Positions 7,288-14,383 of a stretch of DNA of 15,866 nucleotides are shown piece after piece (positions within the stretch are counted from its first letter, which is position 1; every line of letters starts with the position of its first letter). Location of the stretch: NCBI GenBank assembly GCA_001512985.1, contig LFRX01000026.1, forward strand, positions 1,158 through 17,023. Reading direction: 5' to 3'. Under the pieces are notes generated by a model, which was given only the letters and a program-made list of their open reading frames with translations, did not search any database and had not been told where the DNA came from. The position numbers and the translations under genes were made by a program. Source of the stretch: Acholeplasmatales bacterium DTU056. GTDB lineage: Bacteria; Bacillota_I; Bacilli_A; ML615J-28; CAG-698.

Positions 7288-8028
7288 ATGAAATTAGAGG
7301 TAAGTGTTGACTCCCTTGAATCAGCATTAGCTGCCCAAAGTGGTGGTGCCGATCGCATTGAGTTATGTAGTAACTTAAGCATTGGAGGAACCACTCCAAG
7401 TAGTGGCTTGATTGAAATTATTCGTGACAATCTAAATATCGAAGTATATGTTATGATCCGGCCACGTGGTGGGGATTTTTGCTATAGTGATTACGAATAT
7501 ATGGTAATGAAAAAAGATATTGAGAATTGCAAAAGGTTAGGGGTAGATGGAATAGTTGCAGGGATATTGACTCCTCATGGAGAAGTCGATATTCATAAAA
7601 TGGAAGAAATTGTTAAACTTGCCTATCCATTAAAAGTTTCTTTTAATCGTGCTATTGACCGCTCTAATGATTTATTTAAAGCGACTGAAATTTTAGCACA
7701 TATCGGCGTCGAACGCATTTTAACATCTGGAGGAAAACCAACAGCAATTGAAGGAATAGAAATTATTAAAGAACTTAACGAAAAATATGGTAATCAAATC
7801 ATTATTATGCCAGGGTCAGGAATAAATGAAATCAATGTTACTGAAATAATACAAATCGCTAAGGTTAAAGAGATTCATTTTTCAGGAAAAGTTTATCAAA
7901 AATCAAAAATGATATATAAAAATAATGATATAAATCAATTAGACACAATTACGATTTCCAATACTCACAATTTACTTTGTTCAGTAAAACGAGTTAAATT
8001 AATGAGAGAAATATTAAATAATTATTAA
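7288..8028 (+). CDS. cutC: CutC family protein
   Basis: This is a 246-residue TIM-barrel protein of the CutC family, cytoplasmic, historically linked to copper tolerance although the biochemical activity is not settled. Family signatures are clear: ESALAAQSGGADRIELCSNLSIGGTTPS near the N-terminus, YVMIRPRGGDFCYSD, GVDGIVAGILTPHGEVD, VSFNRAIDR, RILTSGGKPTAIEG, MPGSGINEINV, and a final EIHFSGK. The length is typical and no motif is missing. The ATG has a GGGGTGAG Shine-Dalgarno (7277-7284) with a short gap; a GTG or TTG alternative is not needed. The gene stands alone between its own promoter and terminator, and nothing in the flanks is a copper gene. Confidence 0.93.
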   Translation: MKLEVSVDSLESALAAQSGGADRIELCSNLSIGGTTPSSGLIEIIRDNLNIEVYVMIRPRGGDFCYSDYEYMVMKKDIENCKRLGVDGIVAGILTPHGEVDIHKMEEIVKLAYPLKVSFNRAIDRSNDLFKATEILAHIGVERILTSGGKPTAIEGIEIIKELNEKYGNQIIIMPGSGINEINVTEIIQIAKVKEIHFSGKVYQKSKMIYKNNDINQLDTITISNTHNLLCSVKRVKLMREILNNY

Positions 8029-8054
8029 AAAACTCACCATCTGGTGAGTTTTTT
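8027..8054 (+). terminator. Terminator of cutC, overlapping the stop codon
   Basis: A perfect 12-bp stem runs from 8027-8038 to 8043-8054 around an ATCT loop. The arms are A6-CTCACC and GGTGAG-T6. Because of the A-run/T-run symmetry it could also act on the minus strand. Confidence 0.92.
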
Positions 8055-8097
8055 AATAAATAAAATTTTATTAAACTATAAGTTTAATATGAGTCTA

Positions 8098-8126
8098 TTG
8101 TATTTTTTTAATAAATATAATATAAT
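8098..8126 (+). promoter_or_regulatory. Promoter of the structured RNA / Ro-like gene
   Basis: TTGTAT (8098-8103), exactly 17 bases, then TATAAT (8121-8126). The predicted start is at 8131-8133, immediately before the first RNA module. A second overlapping TATAAT at 8116-8121 could give a start some five bases earlier. Confidence 0.75.
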
Positions 8127-8130
8127 GTAA

Positions 8131-8294
8131 GTGAAAGACACATACAGCAAACAAAAAAGGAAAAAGGGCTAAAAAGCCAACAATGTGTCTTGTAATTGGT
8201 GAGAAAGATGCATACAGCAAAAATGCAAAAGGTAATTAAAAAATGATGCATCTTGTAGTTGCTTATCATTTTTGATAAGCAACTCTCACACTTA
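8131..8294 (+). ncRNA. Candidate structured RNA with two tandem stem modules upstream of the Ro-like gene
   Basis: Module 1: a perfect 9-bp stem (8135-8143 with 8183-8191) encloses an A-rich loop with a small GGCT/AGCC hairpin (8167-8170, 8175-8178). Module 2, 70 bases on: a 9-bp stem (8205-8213 with 8246-8254). The two 5' arms with flanks (8134-8151 and 8204-8221) are identical at 16 of 18 bases, including ACAGCAAA just inside the loop. The two differences, C-A to T-G, are matched by complementary changes in the 3' arms, so both base pairs are conserved. Module 2 is part of a three-way junction: P1 GTGAGA/TCTCAC (8199-8204, 8284-8289), P2 as above, and P3 of 11 perfect bp with a TTTT loop (8258-8268, 8273-8283). 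Only three junction bases (8255-8257) are unpaired. There is no T run, so the RNA is either the leader of the Ro-like mRNA or is processed from it. By analogy with Ro60 and Y RNA it may bind the encoded protein; a tandem riboswitch is the alternative. I recognise no named family. Confidence 0.75.
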
Positions 8295-8313
8295 TTATAA
8301 AGGGGAGATTTAA

Positions 8314-9783
8314 ATGAACTTTATGGACTCATTAGAAAAAAATATATATTCGGTTTTAACTGAAAAAGGTGATAAAGCCTATGCAACATCAGGGTCATAC
8401 TGTCTAGATTATTTTGCTTTAATTGGAGGTTTTCGTCACCAACATAAACATGTGATAAATAGTTTTTTAAAAGCTTTTTTTGAAGATAAATATACTGCAT
8501 TAAAATTGTTGTTTTATACTCGTGATATTCGTGAAGGATTAGGCGAGCGTAATTCTTTTCGCCTAATTTTAAATGTTTTGGCGAATTTTTATCCAGATAT
8601 AGCAAGACAAATTATTCCATATGTTCCTGAGTATGGTCGTTTTGATGATTTGCTTGTTTGCCTTGATACGCCAATTCATAACGATATTATTGAATTCATA
8701 AGAGTAAGATTAGAAGAAGATATAAAACTACATCAAGAAGGCAAAGAAATTTCGTTACTAGCTAAATGGTTACCTTCAGTTAACACTTCTAATAAAGATA
8801 CAGTGAAGTTTGCTAAAAAGATTGCTAAAGGATTAAATATGACTGAAGAAGAGTATCGTAAGACTTTGTCTATGTTACGCAAAGGTCGTATTATTGAAAA
8901 TTATTTAAGAACTAAAGATTATACTTTTGACTATCAAAAACAACCGTCAAATGCTTTATTAAAATATCAAAAGGCATTTATTCGTAATGATTATGAACGT
9001 TATTTTTCTTATTTAGTGGATGTAAATGCCGGTAAAGCTAAAATGAATACTCAAACACTTTATCCTTATCAAATTGTTAGTAAAATTATGTATCAAAGAG
9101 GTAAGTCAAAATTAGAGCGAAGCGCTTTAGATACAACTTGGAAAAACTTACCTCGAATAAGTACTAATCGTAAAGCAATTGTCGTTCGTGACGGTTCAGG
9201 CTCAATGTATATCAACCGAATCAATTCTCCAATTGCGATTGCAACTAGTTTAGCGTTATTTTTCTCTGAACAATTAACACCACCATTTAAAAATGCCTTT
9301 ATTACTTTTAGCGAAAATCCACAACTAGTAAAAGTTCCAGAAAAACTAGACATTTATGATAAAGTAATCTATACTTTACAATTTGATGAGGTAGCGAATA
9401 CAAATATTTCAAAAGTTTATGAATTAATTTTAAATGTGGCTAGATCAAATGATGTAAAACCTGAAGATATGATTGAACAAATTATAATAATTAGTGATAT
9501 GGAATTCGATCAATGTGTTGTAGATAAAACTTCCTATGAGGTATTCCGTGAAGAATTTTTAAAACTAGGATACAAATTACCACAAGTAGTATTTTGGAAT
9601 GTTGAAGCACGCAATGTCCATGTGCCGGTTACGCGTAGAGACCAAAATGTTATAATGGTCAGTGGCTCCAGTGATAAAATATTTGATTTTGTTGTGAATA
9701 ATGATTTAAATAACGTTAATCCATATGATTTTATGTTAGATGCTTTGAAAAAGTATGGTTTTGTAGATAATTTAAAATTGTAA
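8314..9783 (+). CDS. Ro60-like protein: TROVE-like helical repeat plus vWA domain (DUF2828-type)
   Basis: This 489-residue cytoplasmic protein has a helical N-terminal half with the motifs FYTRDIREGLGERN (68-80), IPYVPEYGRFDDLL (101-114), SLLAKWLPS (147-155) and YRKTLSMLRK (181-190). A C-terminal von Willebrand A domain follows from about 286. The vWA metal site is complete: DGSGS at 293-297, Thr363 in NTN, and Asp395 in SDMEFD. These motifs are those of DUF2828 proteins, found in plants and bacteria and related in build to the Ro60/Rsr family, whose HEAT-ring binds Y RNAs and misfolded RNA ends. Ro60 is about 540 residues, so this is somewhat shorter. An AGGGGAG site (8301-8307) precedes the ATG. 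The structured RNA directly upstream and the HTH gene 12 bases downstream form one transcription unit. An RNA-binding or RNA quality-control role is inferred from the fold and the RNA; there is no direct evidence. Confidence 0.85.
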   Translation: MNFMDSLEKNIYSVLTEKGDKAYATSGSYCLDYFALIGGFRHQHKHVINSFLKAFFEDKYTALKLLFYTRDIREGLGERNSFRLILNVLANFYPDIARQIIPYVPEYGRFDDLLVCLDTPIHNDIIEFIRVRLEEDIKLHQEGKEISLLAKWLPSVNTSNKDTVKFAKKIAKGLNMTEEEYRKTLSMLRKGRIIENYLRTKDYTFDYQKQPSNALLKYQKAFIRNDYERYFSYLVDVNAGKAKMNTQTLYPYQIVSKIMYQRGKSKLERSALDTTWKNLPRISTNRKAIVVRDGSGSMYINRINSPIAIATSLALFFSEQLTPPFKNAFITFSENPQLVKVPEKLDIYDKVIYTLQFDEVANTNISKVYELILNVARSNDVKPEDMIEQIIIISDMEFDQCVVDKTSYEVFREEFLKLGYKLPQVVFWNVEARNVHVPVTRRDQNVIMVSGSSDKIFDFVVNNDLNNVNPYDFMLDALKKYGFVDNLKL

Positions 9784-9795
9784 GGGGGATTTTAT

Positions 9796-10032
9796 ATGCA
9801 GTCTCGATATCCGGTAGTTGATTTAAAAGCCACCGGGAAAAGAATCAAACAACTTCGTGAACAACATAATATGTCAGTCCGGGATTTGCAAATTCAATTA
9901 GGTTTTGAATCCCCCCAAGCAATTTATAAATGGCAATGGGGTGAAAGCTTACCCAGCATCGATAATTTAATTATCCTAGCCCATATTTTTAACTGTACCA
10001 TTAATGATATAATTGTTACTACTATTTATTGA
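9796..10032 (+). CDS. Small HTH protein (XRE/Cro family)
   Basis: This 78-residue protein is essentially one XRE-type helix-turn-helix domain, from about residue 12 to 72: TGKRIKQLREQHNMSVRDLQIQLGF is helices 1-2 and turn, SPQAIYKWQWGESLPSIDNL covers the recognition helix and helix 4, and the last hydrophobic stretch forms helix 5. There is no effector domain. It should bind DNA as a dimer. It starts 12 bases after the Ro-like stop with a strong AAGGGGG site, so both are made from one mRNA. It could autoregulate the cassette; no clear operator palindrome is visible at the 8098-8133 promoter. Similar stand-alone XRE proteins are common in Clostridia and relatives, so the link to the Ro-like gene may be incidental. 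Confidence 0.85.
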   Translation: MQSRYPVVDLKATGKRIKQLREQHNMSVRDLQIQLGFESPQAIYKWQWGESLPSIDNLIILAHIFNCTINDIIVTTIY

Positions 10033-10068
10033 AAGTATAATTGGATATGTAAATTTATAAATAATTGT

Positions 10069-10105
10069 TAGACATTTTGAGAAGTCTCAAAATGTCTATT
10101 TTTTT
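10069..10105 (+). terminator. Terminator of the Ro-like/HTH unit
   Basis: A perfect 13-bp stem (10069-10081 with 10086-10098) with AAGT loop is followed by seven T's. Confidence 0.93.
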
Positions 10106-10163
10106 ATATAACTTCATATTTAACTAGTTAAGAACTTTTATAATCTAAATAATCGCATATCAA

Positions 10164-10192
10164 ATGAAAAAGTTAGGATTTTATCTTATAAT
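10164..10192 (+). promoter_or_regulatory. Promoter of the D-lactate dehydrogenase gene
   Basis: ATGAAA (10164-10169), 17 bases, then TATAAT (10187-10192). The -35 box is weak and the -10 box is perfect. The region between the upstream terminator and this promoter shows nothing else. Confidence 0.6.
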
Positions 10193-10230
10193 ATACTTAA
10201 AACAAGAAACAATAAAAAAGGGGTAATGTT

Positions 10231-11268
10231 ATGAAAAAAGTAGCTTTTTTCGATGCGAAAGAATATGATATGCGTTCATTTGATCGCTATAATACTAATT
10301 ATGAAATAAAATATATCAAACAAAAACTTTCACCACAAACTGCGTATCTTGCTGAAGGGGCGGATGCTGTTTGTGTATTTGTAAATGATATTGTTAATGA
10401 TGAAACGATCAATATTTTACATAAATTAGGTGTTCAATTAATTGCGTTGCGCTGTGCAGGATTTAATAATGTAGATGTGAAAGCAGCCTATAAAAAGATT
10501 CACATTGTAAGGGTCCCAGCATATTCACCATATGCAGTAGCTGAACATGCAATGGCACTTTTATTAACCTTAAATCGTAAAACTCATAAAGCATATCGTC
10601 GAACTAGGGATTTTAATTTTAATATTGATGGATTACAAGGTTTCGATATGTATGGAAAAACGATTGGCGTAATTGGAACAGGAAGGATCGGAAAGATTTT
10701 TATTAATATTTGTAAGGGCTTTGGAATGAATATTTTGGCTTATGATTTGTATCCAGATCCAAACTTAGATGTTCAATATGTAACATTAGATGAATTACTT
10801 AGTCAAAGTGATATGATTTCTATTCACTGTCCGTTAACACCTGAGACAAAATATATGATTAATAAAAATACTATAGCAAAAATGAAAGATGATGTTATTT
10901 TAATTAACACATCACGTGGTGCAATAATAAATAGTAGAGATTTATTAGAGGCATTAAAGAATGGAAAATTTCGTGGCGTTGGATTAGATGTGTACGATGA
11001 AGAAACAAATATTTTCTTTGAAGATTATTCGGATACAATCATCGAAGATGATATAATTACTCTTTTAATTGCACAACCTAATGTGATAATTACTTCACAT
11101 CAAGCATTTCTAACTGATGAAGCTTTGGCCAATATCACTCAAGTCACATTAAAAAATTTAGATCAATTTTTTGAAGGAGGACCATTAGACAATCAAATTT
11201 GTTATCGTTGTCAAGATGGACCAGTCCGTTTTGAATGTAGTACTCAACGAAAAGAACGTTGTTTTTAA
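10231..11268 (+). CDS. ldhA: D-lactate dehydrogenase (D-2-hydroxyacid dehydrogenase family)
   Basis: This cytoplasmic enzyme reduces pyruvate to D-lactate with NADH, regenerating NAD during fermentation. The 345-residue protein has the NAD-binding GTGRIG motif (149-154) and a full catalytic triad at the family spacing: Arg229 (in TSRG), Glu258 (in DVYDEE), His290 (in TSHQAF). The stretch NIFFEDYSDTIIEDD and HQAFLTDEALANI identify the D-LDH branch rather than a general hydroxyacid dehydrogenase. Unusual is the C-terminus: about 20 residues beyond the usual end carry four cysteines in the pattern CX2CX8CX7C, among basic residues. The start ATG follows an AAAAGGGG site (10216-10223). The gene is monocistronic, with its own promoter and terminator. 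Specificity for a related 2-keto acid cannot be excluded. Confidence 0.9.
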   Translation: MKKVAFFDAKEYDMRSFDRYNTNYEIKYIKQKLSPQTAYLAEGADAVCVFVNDIVNDETINILHKLGVQLIALRCAGFNNVDVKAAYKKIHIVRVPAYSPYAVAEHAMALLLTLNRKTHKAYRRTRDFNFNIDGLQGFDMYGKTIGVIGTGRIGKIFINICKGFGMNILAYDLYPDPNLDVQYVTLDELLSQSDMISIHCPLTPETKYMINKNTIAKMKDDVILINTSRGAIINSRDLLEALKNGKFRGVGLDVYDEETNIFFEDYSDTIIEDDIITLLIAQPNVIITSHQAFLTDEALANITQVTLKNLDQFFEGGPLDNQICYRCQDGPVRFECSTQRKERCF

Positions 11269-11279
11269 TAAAAAATTTA

Positions 11280-11320
11280 AAGAAGTAAGTATTCTAGATG
11301 ACTAGAAATACTTACTTTTT
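11280..11320 (+). terminator. Terminator of the D-lactate dehydrogenase gene
   Basis: An AAGTAAGTATTCTAG arm pairs with CTAGAAATACTTACTT around an ATGA loop, with one bulge, and is followed by a T run. An ATG at 11298 in frame with the next gene lies in this hairpin and is not its start. Confidence 0.88.
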
Positions 11321-11337
11321 TTATGGGGCATTTTACC

Positions 11338-11366
11338 TTGATATTTTTAAAAAATGTTGTTATAAT
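11338..11366 (+). promoter_or_regulatory. Promoter of the ion-transporter gene
   Basis: TTGATA (11338-11343), 17 bases, TATAAT (11361-11366). The start near 11373 leaves a leader of about 33 bases and rules out translation from the in-frame ATG at 11298. Confidence 0.85.
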
Positions 11367-11405
11367 TACTATGTTATTTTAAGTATCAAAGTTAGGAGTA
11401 GTAAA

Positions 11406-12689
11406 ATGGATCTAAAGACATTAGCAATTTTATTGTTTATATTAACTTATGGATTATTATTAACTTTTCCTAAATATCGAGCACATATTGCAGTTATTGC
11501 GGCATTTTTATTTGTTATGCTTGATATCGTTCCTGTCGAAGTAATGTTCAGTCAGATTGACTGGAATGTTATTTTAATGATTGTTGGAACGATGGGAGTA
11601 GTTGGTTTTTTTATTGAGTCAAAAATGCCTGCTTTGCTTGCGGATATCATTGTAGAAAAGACACCTAATGTGAAATGGGCCGTAGTTTTATTATCGATTG
11701 CTGCAGGATTAATCTCGGCTTTTATTGATAATGTTGCTACTGTGTTGATGTTTGCCCCGGTGGCATTGGTAATGTGTAAACGACTAAATATTTCTCCAGT
11801 TATGCCTATTATTGCAATTTCAATATCTTCGAATTTACAAGGTGCTGCTACTTTAGTTGGTGATACTACATCAATTTTACTTGGATCTTACTTAGGAATG
11901 AATTTTAGTGATTTCTTTTTCTTTAAAGGGAAATTTAGTTTGTTTTGGATAGTACAAGCCGGTGCTATTGCCAGTATATTAATATTGTTATGGTTCTTTA
12001 GAAAAGAAAAAAATCGTGTTGAACCAATGCCACGTACCAAAGTTTCTGACTATGTCCCTACTGTATTATTAGCATTAATCGTGGTATTGCTAATTATAGC
12101 ATCTTTTATTAATAATAAACCAAAACTAATCAACGGAATAATTTGTATTTCTTTATTTGGGGTAGGTTTAATATATAAGTTGTTTAGAACTGGTGATTTC
12201 AAAGTATTTGCAAAATCTCTTTCAGAAATTGATTATGAAACAGTTATTTTACTTGCAAGTTTATTTGTAATAATCGCTGGTTTAAAACTTGTAGGTGTTA
12301 TTCAAGACATTAGTAATTTCTTTATCAAAGTCAGTGGGCAAAATGTTTTGTTAGCCTTTTTATTAATTGTTTGGGGTTCTGTTTTAATCTCGGCATTCGT
12401 CGACAATATTCCATATGTAATGGCAATGTTACCTGTTGTTGATCAAATTACAGTTTCTTTGAATCTAACAGGGAATGCTCAATATGTTTTATTTTTTGGA
12501 TTAATTATTGGAGCGACTTTGGGTGGCAACTTATCACCAATCGGCGCTTCCGCAAACATCACTAGCATCGGAATTTTACGTCGCGATGGTTATGAAGTAA
12601 AAACATGGGATTTTATGAAACTAGGGATTCCATTTACTTTAACTGCTGTTGCTGTGGGATCGATATTAGTTTATTTAATTTGGGGTTAA
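11406..12689 (+). CDS. ArsB/NhaD-type ion transporter (SLC13/IT superfamily permease)
   Basis: This is a 427-residue inner-membrane protein with about eleven to twelve helices in two repeats. Each repeat carries the family's re-entrant signature: SAFIDNVATVLMFAPVAL in the first half and SAFVDNIPYVMAMLPVV in the second. Each is followed by a small-residue motif (LQGAATLVGDTTS and TLGGNLSPIGASANI) that lines the transport site in ArsB, NhaD and DASS transporters. Substrate could be Na+/H+, arsenite, or a dicarboxylate; the sequence does not decide, though the paired Asp-Asn motifs resemble NhaD-like antiporters. The start chosen, ATG 11406, has a TAGGAG site (11393-11398) and lies just downstream of a clear promoter; a longer in-frame start at 11298 sits inside the preceding terminator. 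No ars regulator or reductase is adjacent. Confidence 0.88.
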   Translation: MDLKTLAILLFILTYGLLLTFPKYRAHIAVIAAFLFVMLDIVPVEVMFSQIDWNVILMIVGTMGVVGFFIESKMPALLADIIVEKTPNVKWAVVLLSIAAGLISAFIDNVATVLMFAPVALVMCKRLNISPVMPIIAISISSNLQGAATLVGDTTSILLGSYLGMNFSDFFFFKGKFSLFWIVQAGAIASILILLWFFRKEKNRVEPMPRTKVSDYVPTVLLALIVVLLIIASFINNKPKLINGIICISLFGVGLIYKLFRTGDFKVFAKSLSEIDYETVILLASLFVIIAGLKLVGVIQDISNFFIKVSGQNVLLAFLLIVWGSVLISAFVDNIPYVMAMLPVVDQITVSLNLTGNAQYVLFFGLIIGATLGGNLSPIGASANITSIGILRRDGYEVKTWDFMKLGIPFTLTAVAVGSILVYLIWG

Positions 12690-12716
12690 GAGCTAGATAT
12701 TCTAGCTCTTTTTTTT
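12688..12716 (+). terminator. Terminator of the ion-transporter gene
   Basis: A perfect 10-bp stem AAGAGCTAGA/TCTAGCTCTT with TAT loop overlaps the stop codon and is followed by an eight-base T tract (12709-12716). Confidence 0.92.
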
Positions 12717-12770
12717 CATAAAGTATAAAAATTATTAATAAAAAAATAATAAAAATGAAATTTTTTCAAA

Positions 12771-12800
12771 TAGACAAAATAATTATTAGTATGTTAAAAT
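12771..12800 (+). promoter_or_regulatory. Promoter of the uvrX-like operon
   Basis: TAGACA (12771-12776), 18 bases, TAAAAT (12795-12800) with a TGT extended -10. No LexA-type GAAC-N4-GTTC box is visible between 12690 and 12825. Confidence 0.65.
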
Positions 12801-12825
12801 TAAGTTAGAAAAGAGGTGAGGACAA

Positions 12826-14073
12826 GTGAAAGTACTATGTATTGACTTACGAAGTTTTTATGCGTCAGTTGAATGTATTTTACGTGGACTTGATCCTCAA
12901 GAAACTAATTTGGTGGTTGCGGATGTATCACGTGGTGAAGGTTCAATTGTTTTAGCAGTAACTCCAAAATTAAAAAAATTAGGAGTTAAATCCCGCTGCC
13001 GAATTTTTGAATTACCTAAAGAAATTGATATTATTTTTGCCAAACCTCGGATGAAAAAATATATTGAGTTTTCTTCAAAAGTATATGAGATTTATTTAAA
13101 ATACGTTTCCGAAGAAGATATTCATATTTATAGTATTGATGAAGCTTTTCTAGATTTAACAAGTTATTTGAATTACTATAAACTACCTATTGAAGGGATT
13201 GCTAAAAAGATAATTGATGATATATACCATACTACCAAAATTGAAGCTACATGTGGTATTGGTGACAATATGTTTTTAGCAAAAGTTGCTTTAGATTGTC
13301 TTGCTAAAAATATGCCAAATCGAATAGCATACTTAAATCAAGAATTATTTATTGAAAAAATGTGGGATTATCATCCGTTAAATAAAATTTGGGGAATCGG
13401 AACGGGAATTGAAAAACGTCTTAATAAAATGAACATTTACACTTTAAGAGAACTAGCGAATACACCTCAAGAAATATTAGAAGAAGAATTTGGAATTCTT
13501 GGAAAAGAATTATATGAACATGCTTATGGAATAGATCATTCAACTGTCAAAGAAGTAAGAAATTATCAGCCAACTAATAAATCATTAGGTTATGGGCAAG
13601 TGTTATTTAGAGATTATAACTATAAAGAGATAGAAGTAATTCTTTTAGAAATGATTGACGATTTAGCTACTGAACTAGTTATGAAGAAATTACAATGTCA
13701 ATTAATTCATTTAAGCATAAGTTATACTAGTAAAGTAGGAGGTGGCTTTAGCCGCCAAATGTCACTTCCTAGTCCAACTAATAGTCGTACTGTTCTTTTT
13801 GAGGCTTTTAAAAAGTTATATTATCAATATGTTCAAGATATCCCAATTCGTAAAATTCAAATTCGGGTCGGGAAATTATCAAATGAAAATTATGTGCAAA
13901 CTTCGCTATTTACAGATTCTGAAAAGATTGAAAAAGAGCGCCGCTTATTAGAGGCAATCGGCCAAATTAAGGCTCGTTATGGTAAAAATGCAGTTAATCT
14001 TGCGGTAAGCCATACTGAGGTGGGAACTCAGTTGGAGCGAAATAAATTAATCGGAGGACATAATGCGGAATAG
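12826..14073 (+). CDS. Y-family translesion DNA polymerase (UvrX/YqjW-like)
   Basis: This is a 415-residue lesion-bypass polymerase, the length of UvrX/YqjW proteins. Palm-domain catalytic acids are in place: Asp7 in CIDLRSFYASVE and Asp105-Glu106 in YSIDEAFLDLT. Tyr12 is the expected steric gate against ribonucleotides. A thumb with helix-hairpin-helix follows (KIWGIGTGIEKRLNKMNI), then the little-finger domain, and QTSLF is a canonical sliding-clamp binding motif close to the C-terminus (encoded near 13900). The start is GTG with an AGAGGTGAGG Shine-Dalgarno. The stop overlaps the YolD-like start by 11 bases, a pairing also seen as uvrX-yolD and yqjW-yqjX in Bacillus. In Bacillus such genes are SOS-induced, but no LexA box is visible here. 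All polymerase motifs are intact. Confidence 0.92.
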   Translation: MKVLCIDLRSFYASVECILRGLDPQETNLVVADVSRGEGSIVLAVTPKLKKLGVKSRCRIFELPKEIDIIFAKPRMKKYIEFSSKVYEIYLKYVSEEDIHIYSIDEAFLDLTSYLNYYKLPIEGIAKKIIDDIYHTTKIEATCGIGDNMFLAKVALDCLAKNMPNRIAYLNQELFIEKMWDYHPLNKIWGIGTGIEKRLNKMNIYTLRELANTPQEILEEEFGILGKELYEHAYGIDHSTVKEVRNYQPTNKSLGYGQVLFRDYNYKEIEVILLEMIDDLATELVMKKLQCQLIHLSISYTSKVGGGFSRQMSLPSPTNSRTVLFEAFKKLYYQYVQDIPIRKIQIRVGKLSNENYVQTSLFTDSEKIEKERRLLEAIGQIKARYGKNAVNLAVSHTEVGTQLERNKLIGGHNAE

Positions 14074-14383
14074 GAAAGGAAAATGGCAACCTTTCGATGC
14101 CTTAACAGGATATCATGAAGCCCTAGAGAAAGTTGTTTTACAAAAAAACAAACAAGCTAGGCCAGTTCTTGCTAGTGAATATTTTGAAGAGTTAAATGAA
14201 AAGTTGTATGAAGCACTTGCCAGCAAGCAAGAAGTTTCGATTAAGTATTATGATGATGGTTATATTTATAAAGTGTCAGGAATTATTAGTAAAGTGGATA
14301 CTGTTTATAAAATGATAATTATTAATAATAAAAAAATTCCGTTAAATTATATAACGGAAATAATTTTAGAGGAGAAAATATGA
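14063..14383 (+). CDS. YolD-like protein
   Basis: This is a 106-residue protein of the YolD-like family. It begins RNRKGKWQPFDALTGYHEAL, matching the usual opening in which a basic-aromatic stretch is followed by 'F.AL.GY'. It continues with a helix rich in Lys/Gln and a C-terminal beta-rich half with the phrases VSIKYYDDGYIYKVSGIISKVD and KKIPLNYITEI. The biochemical function of the family is not established; it is nearly always encoded next to UvrX-type polymerases and is assumed to help lesion bypass. Its gene overlaps the polymerase gene by 11 bases (GGAGG site at 14053-14057 inside the polymerase end) and the phosphodiesterase gene by 4 bases, so all three are translationally coupled. 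Confidence 0.85.
   Translation: MRNRKGKWQPFDALTGYHEALEKVVLQKNKQARPVLASEYFEELNEKLYEALASKQEVSIKYYDDGYIYKVSGIISKVDTVYKMIIINNKKIPLNYITEIILEEKI

Noticed and set aside
7158..7430. Minus-strand open frame over the start of cutC.
   Set aside because: It is a shadow of cutC and its promoter region, with no family features or ribosome site.
8258..8283. The 11-bp hairpin before the Ro-like gene as a rho-independent terminator.
   Set aside because: It is followed by CTCTCAC... rather than a T run; its flanks pair to form the three-way junction instead.
8131..8294. The RNA as a known riboswitch (tandem glycine, preQ1, guanidine) or a typical Y RNA/YrlA.
   Set aside because: None of the conserved cores of these elements that I know is visible, nor a tRNA-like T-arm; the match is only one of genomic position next to a Ro-like gene.
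8321..8605. Minus-strand frames inside the Ro-like gene (also 9093-9353).
   Set aside because: They lie opposite a well-supported coding gene and show no conserved motifs.
11298..11405. Longer N-terminus (36 extra codons) for the ion transporter from ATG 11298.
   Set aside because: This ATG lies within the upstream terminator hairpin and before the transporter's own promoter (11338-11366); ATG 11406 has a proper Shine-Dalgarno and begins directly with the first membrane helix.
13742..13951. Second plus-strand frame within the uvrX-like gene.
   Set aside because: It is an out-of-frame shadow of the polymerase little-finger region, without a ribosome site.
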